The notes under the pieces: generated by a model
Database searches by the model: none
Seen by the model: the letters and a program-made list of their open reading frames with translations, nothing else
What the model was told of the DNA's origin: nothing
Shown here: piece by piece, positions 28,330 through 36,444 of the stretch
Numbering within the stretch: position 1 is the first letter of the stretch
Layout of the letters: each line of letters starts with the position of its first letter
From: Achromobacter sp. HZ34
GTDB lineage: Bacteria > Pseudomonadota > Gammaproteobacteria > Burkholderiales > Burkholderiaceae_B
Direction of reading: 5' to 3'
Length of the DNA stretch: 64,000 nucleotides
Assembly (NCBI RefSeq): GCF_002209485.1
Contig: NZ_NJIX01000007.1
Location: 248,001-312,000, forward strand
Made by a program: the position numbers and the translations under genes

Positions 28330-29310
28330 TCATGGCTTCAAGTCGCTGTGCTGGATGACGGTCGACCAGCGCGTCTTGTCTTCGATCAGGAAACGCCGGA
28401 AGTTCTCCGAAGTATCGCCCTGGACCACCGCCCCGAGCGATGCAAGCTGCTCGCGGACATCGGGCGTATTGAGCGCCGTGATGGCCGCCTGGTTCAGTTT
28501 CTCGACGATGGGCTTGGGCGTATTGGCCGGCGCCAGCAGCCCGACCCAGGTGGATCCTTCCTCGAAACCCGTATACCCGATGCTGTCCAGCGTGGGCACG
28601 CCGGGGAAGGTCGTGCGCAGGTCCTTGCTGCCCAGGGCCAGTACGCGCAGGCGCTTGCTGTTGACGTAGTTGGCGATGCCCACACTCGGGAAGAACATGA
28701 ACGAGATGCGGCCCGCTATCGTTTCCTGCAAGGCCGGGCCATTGCCCTTGTAGGGCACGTGGATCATGGTGATGCCGGCCTGGGTGGCCAGCATCTCGCC
28801 CGTCAGATGAGCCGAACTGCCCACGCCGGAAGAACCATACGAGACCTTGGATGGATGCGCCTTGGCATCGGCGACCAGGTCTTGCACCGACTTGTAGGGC
28901 GAATCGTAGTTGGTGACCATCACCATGGGCAGCGTGACGAAATTACCGACGGGCTCGAACGCCTTGACCGTGTCGTACTTGTAGCGATCGGGGTACAGCA
29001 GCGGATTGACCGTCAGCACCGACGTGCTCACGAGCAGGCGGTAGCCGTCCGGCGCGGCACGCATGACGTCGTTGGCGGCAATCGAGGCACTGGCGCCGGG
29101 CTTGTTCTCGACGATGACCGACGTCTTCAGGTTGGCGGACATGGCCTTGGCCATGATGCGGGCCACCACATCGGTGGGGCCGCCCGCCTCGAAGCCGACT
29201 TCCAGGAAGATGGGACGAACGGGATAGTCGTCGGCGGCGTGAGCCGCGGCGTTGGCGAGCAGCAGCGTGATGCCCGCCATCCCCTGCTTGATGAAACGAG
29301 TCATTGTCAT
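28330..29310 (-). CDS. Bug-family (TctC) periplasmic solute-binding protein
   Basis: A 326-residue exported protein. The signal peptide (FIKQGMAGITLLLANAAAHA) ends near residue 25, followed by YPVRPIFLEVGFEAGGPTDVVARI. AGGAGA precedes the ATG by seven bases. It is the fifth gene of the leftward operon, 39 bases after the CoA-transferase and 44 bases before a second Bug gene. The two Bug proteins of this operon are clearly diverged from each other, so they may take up different substrates or stereoisomers. Confidence 0.93.
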   Translation of the reverse strand: MTMTRFIKQGMAGITLLLANAAAHAADDYPVRPIFLEVGFEAGGPTDVVARIMAKAMSANLKTSVIVENKPGASASIAANDVMRAAPDGYRLLVSTSVLTVNPLLYPDRYKYDTVKAFEPVGNFVTLPMVMVTNYDSPYKSVQDLVADAKAHPSKVSYGSSGVGSSAHLTGEMLATQAGITMIHVPYKGNGPALQETIAGRISFMFFPSVGIANYVNSKRLRVLALGSKDLRTTFPGVPTLDSIGYTGFEEGSTWVGLLAPANTPKPIVEKLNQAAITALNTPDVREQLASLGAVVQGDTSENFRRFLIEDKTRWSTVIQHSDLKP

Positions 29311-29349
29311 GGCTTTGTCTCCTGATTGTTTTTTGTTAGGAAGGAAGGA

Positions 29350-30579
29350 TCAACAGCGCATATGCAGCACCTGGGCGCCAACCAGCCCCTGCACGGCTTC
29401 CCGGGGCAGCCCCAGCCAGCCGGACAGCACCTGGAATGCGTCGTTGCCCAGGGCAGGAGGGAAGGTCGAGTCGACGGGATCGGCACCGGTAAACTTGATG
29501 GGATTGCCCACCAGCTCGGTGCTGTGTCCCTGGTCGTCCGACACCCGGACGATCATGTCCCGTTCGCCGTTCCTGGCGTCGTCCAGCGCTTCGGGCACGG
29601 TTTTCACGAGGGCTACCGGAACGCCGGCCTCGACCAGCGGCGCGATCCAGTCGGTCGCGTCTTGCCGCAGGAACGCGGCTTCGAGCAGCGGCCACAGGGC
29701 TTCCTTGTTCTCAAGGCGGCTGCGTGCATTGAGAAAACGCGGGTCGTCCGGCAAGGAAGCGAGGCCCAGCACCAGGCACAGGCCACGCCACATTTTTTCC
29801 GTGTTGGCCGTCACCACCAGTTCACGGCCATCCTGGCCCTTGAAGGATCGATAGGTCGGGATCGAATCGTGGCGAGCGGCCTGCGGTTGCGGCGTGACGT
29901 TGCTGTATAAGGCATACGCGCTCTGGTACGACAGCATGGCCAGCTGGCAATCCAGCATCGAAATGTCGATCACGCGGCCGGGCGCCCCGCGTTCGCGGTC
30001 GGCCAGGGCCGCATTGATGGCGATGGATGCGTACATGCCCGCCACCATGTCGCCCGCGGGTATCCCCAGGCGGACCGCCGGCCGGCCCGGCTCGCCGGTC
30101 AGGCTCATGACGCCGGACAGCGCCTGGACGATCATGTCGTAGGCGGGCTGGTCGCGCCATGGACCAACCTGCCCGAAGCCGCTGATGGAGGCCCACACCA
30201 GCTGGGGGTTGTCCTTGCGTATCTGGTCGATGTCCAGCCCGATACGAGCCGCCACGCCCGGGCGGAAATTCTCCACCACCACGTCCGCTTTCGCCATCAG
30301 GTCCAGGACCAGCCGCAGTCCTTGTTTCTCCTTCATGTTGACGCAGACGCTCTTCTTGCTGCGATTGGTCGACATGAAGTACATGCTGTCGTCGCCCAGG
30401 AAGTGCGGCGGGATGGCACGGGACGAATCGCCCTCCGGCGCTTCGATCTTGACGACCTCGGCGCCCAGGTCGGCGAGGATCTGGGTGCAGAAGGGGCCGG
30501 AAAGAAAAGTCGTCAGGTCGACGATCCGATAGCCTTGCAGCGGTAATGCCGACGCAGTTGCCTGATTGCTGGTGTTCAT
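29350..30579 (-). CDS. Class III (CaiB/BaiF/Frc) CoA-transferase
   Basis: A 409-residue enzyme starting at the ATG at 30579, behind AAGGA and overlapping the thiolase stop as ATGA. The N-terminus LQGYRIVDLTTFLSGPFCTQILADLGAEVVKIE is the family signature. The catalytic aspartate is probably that of QPAYDMIVQA near residue 148. Class III enzymes move CoA between carboxylic acids without a ping-pong free intermediate and usually activate a substrate for degradation. Here it probably activates the acid brought in by the two Bug proteins, ready for the PrpD-like enzyme and thiolase. Confidence 0.92.
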   Translation of the reverse strand: MNTSNQATASALPLQGYRIVDLTTFLSGPFCTQILADLGAEVVKIEAPEGDSSRAIPPHFLGDDSMYFMSTNRSKKSVCVNMKEKQGLRLVLDLMAKADVVVENFRPGVAARIGLDIDQIRKDNPQLVWASISGFGQVGPWRDQPAYDMIVQALSGVMSLTGEPGRPAVRLGIPAGDMVAGMYASIAINAALADRERGAPGRVIDISMLDCQLAMLSYQSAYALYSNVTPQPQAARHDSIPTYRSFKGQDGRELVVTANTEKMWRGLCLVLGLASLPDDPRFLNARSRLENKEALWPLLEAAFLRQDATDWIAPLVEAGVPVALVKTVPEALDDARNGERDMIVRVSDDQGHSTELVGNPIKFTGADPVDSTFPPALGNDAFQVLSGWLGLPREAVQGLVGAQVLHMRC

Positions 30580-31727
30580 CGAAGTCCTTCGTACAGGTGC
30601 ACCGTGCAGGCACCGTGGTCGAGGCCCGCGATGCCGCCGCCGGTCACGTGCGACAGTCCGGTGCGGGCATCGGGCACCTGCCGTTCGCCGGCCTGGCCCG
30701 TCAGTTGCCAGTAGATTTCCACCGCCTGGGCCACGCCGCTGGCGCCCACCGGGTGCCCCTTGGACAGCAGGCCGCCGCTGGGATTGACGACCACCTGGCC
30801 GCCATACGTGCTCTTGCCATCGCGCAGGAAATCGGCCGATTCGCCCTTCCTGCAAAGGCCCAGTGCTTCGTAATACACCAGCTCGGCAATGCTGAAGGCG
30901 TCGTGCAGTTCCACCACGTCGATGTCCTCGGCGCCGAAACCGGCCATCTCATAGGCGTCGGTGGCGCAATGCATGGTGATCTCCGGACGCAGCATGTCGC
31001 GGAAGCCCGTGGTGGCCGTGCCGGAGTGCAGTACGGAGGCCGCGATGCGTACCGCCGGCTTGTCCAGCTGACGGCGCAGTTTCTCCGAGACGACGATGAC
31101 CGCCGCGGCACCATCGCCCGTGGGGCAGCATTGCAGCAGGGTAAGCGGATCGGCGATAGGGCGGGACCGCAGCACTTCGTCGATGCCGACTTCACTGCGG
31201 AACTGGGCGTAGGGATTGCGGGCGCCATGGCGGCGTGCCTTGACGCTGACTCGCGCAAGATCTTCCACCGACGCGCGGCGTTCGTGCAGATAGCGGCGTG
31301 CACGCATGGCATACACGGCGGGCATGACGATGCCTTGCTGCACTTCTGGGTCCTCGGCCACCAGCGGCAAGGTGCCGCCGCCGAACTGCGTCAGCTTGTC
31401 CACGCCGATGACCAGCACCACGTCGTGGCGGCCAGCGGTCACGTCCTTCCAGGCCAGGTGCAGTGCGCTGGCGCCGCCGGAGCAGGCATTGTCCACATTG
31501 GTCACGGGAACCCCGCCGATGCCCACGTCCTTGGCGATGCGCTGGCCGGTGAGCATGCCGCCGAAGGCGTGGCCGCACACGACTGCCTCGATCCGCGCAG
31601 GCTCGACGCCCGCTGAACGCAGGGCGTTGAGCACTGCTGGAACCGCCAGGCCCGAGTAGCTGGAGTCCTTGTACTTGGCCATCGGGATCATGGCCGCCCC
31701 GACGATGTATGCCTGTTGGGCGTTCAT
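30576..31727 (-). CDS. Thiolase-family protein (SCP-x/acetyl-CoA acyltransferase type)
   Basis: A 383-residue enzyme. The nucleophilic cysteine is in NVDNACSGGASAL near residue 83, HDAF is near 275 and GHPVGASG near 325, so all catalytic motifs are there. The sequence resembles the SCP-x/lipid-transfer thiolases, which commonly act with an OB-fold DUF35 partner. Such a partner lies directly upstream and overlaps by ATGA. It probably cleaves a 3-oxoacyl-CoA, or acts as a retro-aldolase as some family members do. The substrate is unknown. Confidence 0.9.
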   Translation of the reverse strand: MNAQQAYIVGAAMIPMAKYKDSSYSGLAVPAVLNALRSAGVEPARIEAVVCGHAFGGMLTGQRIAKDVGIGGVPVTNVDNACSGGASALHLAWKDVTAGRHDVVLVIGVDKLTQFGGGTLPLVAEDPEVQQGIVMPAVYAMRARRYLHERRASVEDLARVSVKARRHGARNPYAQFRSEVGIDEVLRSRPIADPLTLLQCCPTGDGAAAVIVVSEKLRRQLDKPAVRIAASVLHSGTATTGFRDMLRPEITMHCATDAYEMAGFGAEDIDVVELHDAFSIAELVYYEALGLCRKGESADFLRDGKSTYGGQVVVNPSGGLLSKGHPVGASGVAQAVEIYWQLTGQAGERQVPDARTGLSHVTGGGIAGLDHGACTVHLYEGLR

Positions 31728-32206
31728 GCTTGCGCTCCTTGCGTGGCTCGTGTTGCTTGCCCGGCTTGTTCGCCGCCAGGCAGCGGTATGGCTACCACCG
31801 CGTCGTTTTCAACGTGCAGTTCGACCAGGACATCGCATGGCAGCGTGCCCGCCAATGCGTCGGCGGAGTGCACGGGCAACAGGACGCGCAGTCCGTCGGG
31901 AAAATCGACATAGCCCAGGGTGTAGGGCACCGCGCGCGTGGCCGACACGTGTATCGACGCGTACGAATACAGCATGCCGTAGGGGCCGAACAACTGCGGT
32001 TCCATGTCGCGCGCGCCGGTCTGCGGGCAGATGGTGCGTCGGGGCCAGGTCTGGCAGCCGGAAGAGCGGCTGACACTGCCGCGCAGCATGACCTTGCCGT
32101 CGACGATTTCAAAACGGGGGGTGTCGTCGGGGGCGAGGTCGTTCAACGGCCTGGCCGTATCGTCGAAGCCCGATCCCGTGACCGGGGCAGGATCATTGAG
32201 ATGCAT
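31724..32206 (-). CDS. OB-fold protein (DUF35/ChsH2-like) partner of the thiolase
   Basis: A 160-residue protein from the ATG at 32206, behind AAAGGAG. The C-terminal 90 residues are an OB-fold (GPYGMLYSYASIHVS, TLGYVDFPDGLRVLLPV). The N-terminal rubredoxin-like zinc ribbon is incomplete: only two cysteines remain (GCQTWPRRTICPQTG), where the canonical ribbon has four. DUF35 proteins form complexes with SCP-x-type thiolases or hydratases and present the acyl-CoA. The 4-base overlap with the thiolase supports a complex here. Confidence 0.8.
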   Translation of the reverse strand: MHLNDPAPVTGSGFDDTARPLNDLAPDDTPRFEIVDGKVMLRGSVSRSSGCQTWPRRTICPQTGARDMEPQLFGPYGMLYSYASIHVSATRAVPYTLGYVDFPDGLRVLLPVHSADALAGTLPCDVLVELHVENDAVVAIPLPGGEQAGQATRATQGAQA

Positions 32207-32256
32207 CGAGTGTCTCCTTTGTATCGTCGTATCGTTCGTGTCGTTCGCTGCTTGCG

Positions 32257-33537
32257 TCATGCGGACAAGCCCAGCCAACGCCGCACGGTGTGCTTCAAGG
32301 CCTGTACCGCGCCGTCGTTGCCGCCGTGGCAATCGAGCAGCTTGGCTTCGAGTTGTGCCTCGGTCAGCGGGGCCTGGGTGGACCCGGGGAAGTATTTGAT
32401 TTCGGCGCCTTGCAGTACGCGGCCGTCGGCCAATTCGCATTGCGCCCACACGACGCCATCCTCGATCGAGCCGGCGCGTGGACCATGCTGGAGCACTCGT
32501 ATCCTGCCGCGCAGGGCGGCCAGGTCGGCGCGTTGCAGGCTGGCGGCCTCGAAGTGGCGCAGGCCCACGCCACCATCGAGCAGGGCCGCGGCGACCACGT
32601 AGTCGGCGCAGAATTTGGCTTCGTTGCCGTCCCTGGGTTGGGTGATGCGCAGCGGCAGCAACGTGCCTTCCTGCGCATGGATCGTGACGTTGCGGACCGC
32701 CTGGGGTGCGATCCCGCCCTCGACTCCCTGCAGCTGTTGCCGCAGGCTCAACGCCGCGGCGACCAGGCGTTGCGCGCAATAGCAGCAGGGATAGGCTTTA
32801 CGGCCCACGTCCACCAGGAAAGGCGCGTCGTCGGGCGCCGGACTGCTGTCGTGCCGGCCGCCGTAGAGGGTCTCGAATCCTCCGGCCCCGAAGGGGTGTT
32901 CGGGGCCGCTGATGCCCTGGCGCGCCCACGCCGCGGCGCGCAAGCCGGCGCTGGCCGCCAGGCCCGCCTGCAGCGGCTTGGCCATCGAACCGAAACTGCG
33001 CTGCGTACCGCTGGCCTGGCAGGTGGCCAAGGCCAGCGCGTCGCGGGTCTGGTCCAGCGGCAGTTGCCACAGCCTGGCCACGGCGCTGGCCGCGGCCAGC
33101 GGCCCCAGGGTGCTGGTGGCGTGCCAGCCGGCCGCATAGTGGGCTGGACCGAGGGCCGTGCCGACCTGCCTGGCCGTGTCCAGGCCGGCCAGATAGGCGG
33201 ATGCCATCGCGCGGGGCTGCGGCCAGGACGGCGCCGCGTGCGCGGCGGCGATCAGCGCAGGCACGATCACCGCGCTCACATGCGTGACGCTGGCGAACTG
33301 CAGATCGTCGTAGTCGAGCGCATGCGCGGCGGTGGCGTTGAACAGGGCCTGGTGTTCCGGCATGGCGGGCTCTGCTCCGTACAGCGCCGCGAGCTTGCGC
33401 AACACAGGCTCGTTGCGGCCGGCATGGGCAACCGCCAGGGTGTCCATGAAGCTCCTGGCGATCTCTTCCACCATGGCGGCGGCGTCGGTCGCCGCGGCGA
33501 CGGAGCGCCGGCTCAGCGTGAGGATATCCAGCGTCAT
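32257..33537 (-). CDS. MmgE/PrpD-family protein
   Basis: A 426-residue member of the MmgE/PrpD (2-methylcitrate dehydratase-like) family, also related to cis-aconitate decarboxylase. The motif ALFNATAAHALDYDDL near residue 73 and GRKAYPCCYCAQRLVAAA near 250 mark the family; the first is close to the active site. The ATG at 33537 has no ribosome site of its own but overlaps the stop of a 14-codon leader frame as ATGA. It is the first full gene of the leftward operon. It may dehydrate or decarboxylate a tricarboxylate-like acid. The exact reaction cannot be told. Confidence 0.85.
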   Translation of the reverse strand: MTLDILTLSRRSVAAATDAAAMVEEIARSFMDTLAVAHAGRNEPVLRKLAALYGAEPAMPEHQALFNATAAHALDYDDLQFASVTHVSAVIVPALIAAAHAAPSWPQPRAMASAYLAGLDTARQVGTALGPAHYAAGWHATSTLGPLAAASAVARLWQLPLDQTRDALALATCQASGTQRSFGSMAKPLQAGLAASAGLRAAAWARQGISGPEHPFGAGGFETLYGGRHDSSPAPDDAPFLVDVGRKAYPCCYCAQRLVAAALSLRQQLQGVEGGIAPQAVRNVTIHAQEGTLLPLRITQPRDGNEAKFCADYVVAAALLDGGVGLRHFEAASLQRADLAALRGRIRVLQHGPRAGSIEDGVVWAQCELADGRVLQGAEIKYFPGSTQAPLTEAQLEAKLLDCHGGNDGAVQALKHTVRRWLGLSA

Positions 33538-33578
33538 TGTCCCGACACCCGCAATTCCGCGCAAAAAATCCGATTCAT
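33534..33578 (-). CDS. Putative 14-residue leader peptide coupled to the PrpD-like gene
   Basis: A frame MNRIFCAELRVSGQ begins at the ATG at 33578, seven bases after AGGAGA, and its TGA overlaps the PrpD ATG (ATGA). The only good ribosome site upstream of the PrpD gene belongs to this frame, and the same AGGAGAC leader precedes the two Bug genes of the operon. It may be a real coupling leader, or a hint that the true N-terminus was changed by a frameshift. Confidence 0.4.
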   Translation of the reverse strand: MNRIFCAELRVSGQ

Positions 33579-33593
33579 CGGTTGTCTCCTGAG

Positions 33594-33630
33594 ATTCCGT
33601 TTAACGGAATTCGATTTCGTTGAGAGGAAT
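33594..33630. promoter_or_regulatory. Twin IclR-type operators in front of the PrpD-thiolase operon
   Basis: Site 1 (33594-33610) is the perfect 17-bp palindrome ATTCCGTT-T-AACGGAAT. Site 2 (33614-33630) is the imperfect ATTTCGTT-G-AGAGGAAT. Their centres are exactly 20 bp apart, two helical turns, so two dimers would sit on the same face of the DNA. They lie just upstream of the operon start and 160 bases from the end of an IclR-family gene. Confidence 0.7.
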
Positions 33631-33791
33631 TGTAGTGAGAGCGTGGGCGAATGGCAATCCCCACGATGCGCGGGATCATGGACATGGCGACGCCGGGGTT
33701 TGCGCGGTCGCCACCCTTAGCGTGCATTTCGGCCAGGCGAAAAAAAGGCCAGCCGATGGCTAGCCTGGAGATGAGGGAAAAGGATAGGGTG

Positions 33792-34604
33792 TCAGGGATC
33801 GGAAGCACCCAGGGCTTGCGAAAGCACCGCCGCCTGGGCCACGATCTTTTCCCCGATCTGGGCGATCTCGCCATGGGGCATGCGCGACTTTGGCGAAGTC
33901 AGGCAGATACAGCCCAGTACACCGCGCGGGCCGTACACGGGTGCGGCGATGCCGCGTGCATCGGGGAACTTCTCGCCGTCCGTGACCGCGTAGCCACGCC
34001 GGCGTGTCCTGGCCAGTTCTTTCTCCAGGTCCGCCAGATCCGGGACGGGGGCGCCCGAGGCAGGAGAGGGGCCTTCGCTCTCGATGATTTTCCTGGCGAT
34101 GTCGGGAGGCAGGAACGCCAGGATGGCCTTGCCCGAAGCGCCCCAGACGAGGGACAGCGGCGTATGCATGTCCAGGTGATACTTCAGTCGCTGGCCGCCA
34201 TCGGCACTGGCGGTGAAGGTGACACTACGCTGCACCGGCTGGTACAGGCCGAACACCACGGTTTCGTTAAACTCGTCCGCGATCGCCTGTATCAGCGGCA
34301 GCGCGATGTCGTGCGGAGATCCCGCGGCATACACACGAGCGGCCACCCGGTAGAACTGGGTTCCGATCGCATACTGATGGCTGTTGCTCGCGGTGTCCAC
34401 GAAGCCTTCCTTGCGCAGCAACTGAAGCAGGCGATGCACCGTGGAAGGGGCCAATGACATCTGTTCGGCGACCTGCTTGACACCGATCGGGCCCGAAGCG
34501 TCCGCCAATACCGATAGCAGTTGCAGCACCCGGCTGACGGTCCCGCTGCTTGCAGCCTGGCGCTCGGCGGTTGAAGAACTGGATTGCGAAGTCGTTGCTG
34601 TCAT
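33792..34604 (-). CDS. IclR-family regulator, probable controller of the PrpD-thiolase operon
   Basis: A 270-residue regulator from the ATG at 34604; a TTG at 34649 would add 15 residues. A winged helix is at about residues 25-75 (VKQVAEQMSLAPSTVHRLLQLLRKEGFV) and an IclR effector domain follows, ending with GVLGCICLTSPKSRMP. A serine-glutamine-rich N-terminal tail is probably disordered. It lies upstream of, and in the same direction as, the leftward operon, with the twin operators between. A third copy of the operator lies 76 bases upstream of its own start, which suggests autoregulation. Confidence 0.88.
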   Translation of the reverse strand: MTATTSQSSSSTAERQAASSGTVSRVLQLLSVLADASGPIGVKQVAEQMSLAPSTVHRLLQLLRKEGFVDTASNSHQYAIGTQFYRVAARVYAAGSPHDIALPLIQAIADEFNETVVFGLYQPVQRSVTFTASADGGQRLKYHLDMHTPLSLVWGASGKAILAFLPPDIARKIIESEGPSPASGAPVPDLADLEKELARTRRRGYAVTDGEKFPDARGIAAPVYGPRGVLGCICLTSPKSRMPHGEIAQIGEKIVAQAAVLSQALGASDP

Positions 34605-34680
34605 TGGCCTTGTAGTCCCCACATAACCTCTCCCACCCTCCCTTGCCAAGGTAGCAAGGCGGGGGCGGATCCTCGATTCT

Positions 34681-34697
34681 ATTCCGATGAGTGGAAT
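34681..34697. promoter_or_regulatory. Third IclR operator copy, upstream of the IclR gene
   Basis: ATTCCGAT-G-AGTGGAAT has the same 17-bp layout as the twin sites at 33594-33630 (ATTCC at one end, GGAAT at the other, seven bases between). Its place upstream of the IclR start suggests autoregulation. Confidence 0.6.
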
Positions 34698-34737
34698 CAG
34701 TCTGGCATGGGCGGCTGGCGCATCGGTGGCTATCGCA

Positions 34738-35544
34738 TCAGCGCGCCGACGCGTTGACGCAGGCCTGCGCGACCCGTTGGGCCAGCACGTTCAGGGACCT
34801 GGCATGCCCGACTTCGTTGTCCGGGTTGAGCGATTCCGTCGGCACGGTGCGCGCGAGGCTGCCCAGCAGCCTGCCGCTGGGGGACAGGATAGGGACGGCG
34901 ACGCCGCTCAGGAGTGGCGTGATGGTGCCGTGGCTGGTGGCATAGCCGGTGCGGCGCACGGCCGCCATCGTGCGGCGGAAGCTTTCCCAATCGTCACCCA
35001 GTCCGGCCCGTGCGATGGCAGCGGTATTTTGCAGATAGGTTTGCAGGCCCCGGTTCGAGGGCAGCCACGGCAGCAGGGCCAGCGATGCCGCCCCGTGGAA
35101 CAGGGGGAACGGGATGCCGCGCGCGCGGCGGATGGTGATGCGCTGCCCGCCGCATTCCAGCACGTCCGGGCCCGCCTTGTAGATGCACAGCACCTTGTCC
35201 TCGTAGAGGTTGTGCAGCAGAAGCGCGGTGTTGGATTGCGGTTCCGGCGCCAGCACCTCCTGGCCCGCCCGGTACAGCGGATCGGTCAGCGCCATCAGGC
35301 GCTCCAGTTCGATGATGCGCGGACCCAGGCTGTAGACGGCAGGCGCGGCCTGCGTGATGAATCCCGCGTTGCACAATTCCTGCAGATAGCGGTAGGCCGT
35401 CGAACGGGTATAGCGCAGCACCTCGGTGACGTAGTCGACGGTGACGACGGGACGACCGAGGGTGAACAATTCGAGCACGGCCAGGGCCCGGCCCAGACTG
35501 GTGCCCGGCTCACTCGCGGTGCTGCTTGTCTTGGCGCGTTTCAC
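34738..35544 (-). CDS. IclR-family regulator, probable controller of the RraA-SMP30 operon
   Basis: A 268-residue regulator starting at a GTG at 35544. The winged helix is at about residues 15-70 (TVDYVTEVLRYTRSTAYRYLQELCNAGFI) and the effector domain ends with GVAVPILSPSGRLLGSLA. It is divergent from the rightward operon that begins at 35699, with palindromes in the 154-base gap. It is only distantly similar to the other IclR protein next door, so the two operons are probably controlled separately. Confidence 0.88.
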   Translation of the reverse strand: MKRAKTSSTASEPGTSLGRALAVLELFTLGRPVVTVDYVTEVLRYTRSTAYRYLQELCNAGFITQAAPAVYSLGPRIIELERLMALTDPLYRAGQEVLAPEPQSNTALLLHNLYEDKVLCIYKAGPDVLECGGQRITIRRARGIPFPLFHGAASLALLPWLPSNRGLQTYLQNTAAIARAGLGDDWESFRRTMAAVRRTGYATSHGTITPLLSGVAVPILSPSGRLLGSLARTVPTESLNPDNEVGHARSLNVLAQRVAQACVNASAR

Positions 35545-35604
35545 GCTGCGAGCTTAGCGCAACGGCCCGGCAAAAAGTGGGAAAAGGAAAAAGTCCCAGC
35601 ATTT

Positions 35605-35654
35605 GGAATGTTAGTGATTCCGCGGGCGGGTCGTTATCTTTCGTTCGAAACGAA
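35605..35654. promoter_or_regulatory. Two palindromes between the second IclR gene and the RraA operon
   Basis: GGAAT-N7-ATTCC (35605-35621) and TTCGTT-CGA-AACGAA (35640-35654) are perfect inverted repeats in the divergent promoter region. The first fits the general IclR pattern of GGAA and TTCC half-sites. The second overlaps a purine-rich leader. They are the likely binding sites of the divergent IclR protein. Confidence 0.55.
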
Positions 35655-35698
35655 GAAGACCCGAAGAAGACTTCGAGGAAGACCCCGAAGGAGACCCC

Positions 35699-36430
35699 AT
35701 GACCAGCAAGACCCTGACCGGGCGTGTCCCCGCGGAAGCGATCAGGCGGACCGAACTGCCGCGATTGGCGCCCGAGATCCTCGCGCGCTACGCCGCCATC
35801 GAAGACCTGACCGGCACCGTGTCCGATGCCATGGACAACCTGGGACTGTTCGGGGCGATTCCGGCGTCCGTGCTGGCGCCCACGCTGGCGCCGCGCCGCA
35901 TGCTGGGCCAGGCAGTCACGGTGCGCAATGTCGAACGTGGCCTGAATCCTTCGGTGGCCGCCGCCAGCGGCAAGGGCATGATGGGCGAGCACGAAGCCTA
36001 TAACCAGGCCCTTCCCGGCGATGTCGTCGTCATCGAAGGACTGACGGGAATCTCCAATATGGGCGGGCAGTCCGCCGCGGTGGCCCATCGGGCCGGCTGC
36101 GCGGGCGCGGTCATCGATGGCTCGTTTCGCGACCCTGACAGCAGTCGGGAACGGGACTTCCCGATCTGGTCGCGCGGCGTGACGCCCATCACCGGCAAGT
36201 GGCGCCTGCGCACCGTGGAAATCAATGGCCAGGTCAGGATCGCCGGCGTGGCCGTGGACGCTGGCGACCTGGTGCTGGCGGACGAGGCAGGCGTGGTGTT
36301 CGTCCCCTTTGCGCACGTGACGGCGGTGCTGGAGCAGGCCGAGAAGATAGATGCGGGCGACAACCGCCAGAAGGCCGACATCGCCGCCGGCATCGACCTG
36401 GCCACGCTGGCCGCCACCAAATACAAGTGA
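35699..36430 (+). CDS. RraA-like / HMG aldolase-family protein
   Basis: A 243-residue protein starting behind GAAGGAGACCCC. The family signature is in NMGGQSAAVAHRAGCAGAVI followed by DGSFRD (about residues 118-143), in which the arginine and aspartate bind substrate and metal. Relatives are 4-hydroxy-4-methyl-2-oxoglutarate/4-carboxy-4-hydroxy-2-oxoadipate aldolases and oxaloacetate decarboxylases; the RraA RNase inhibitor shares the fold. The catabolic context favours an aldolase or decarboxylase that yields pyruvate. It is the first gene of a five-gene operon divergent from an IclR regulator. Confidence 0.85.
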   Translation: MTSKTLTGRVPAEAIRRTELPRLAPEILARYAAIEDLTGTVSDAMDNLGLFGAIPASVLAPTLAPRRMLGQAVTVRNVERGLNPSVAAASGKGMMGEHEAYNQALPGDVVVIEGLTGISNMGGQSAAVAHRAGCAGAVIDGSFRDPDSSRERDFPIWSRGVTPITGKWRLRTVEINGQVRIAGVAVDAGDLVLADEAGVVFVPFAHVTAVLEQAEKIDAGDNRQKADIAAGIDLATLAATKYK

Positions 36431-36444
36431 ATAGGGAGCAAGGG

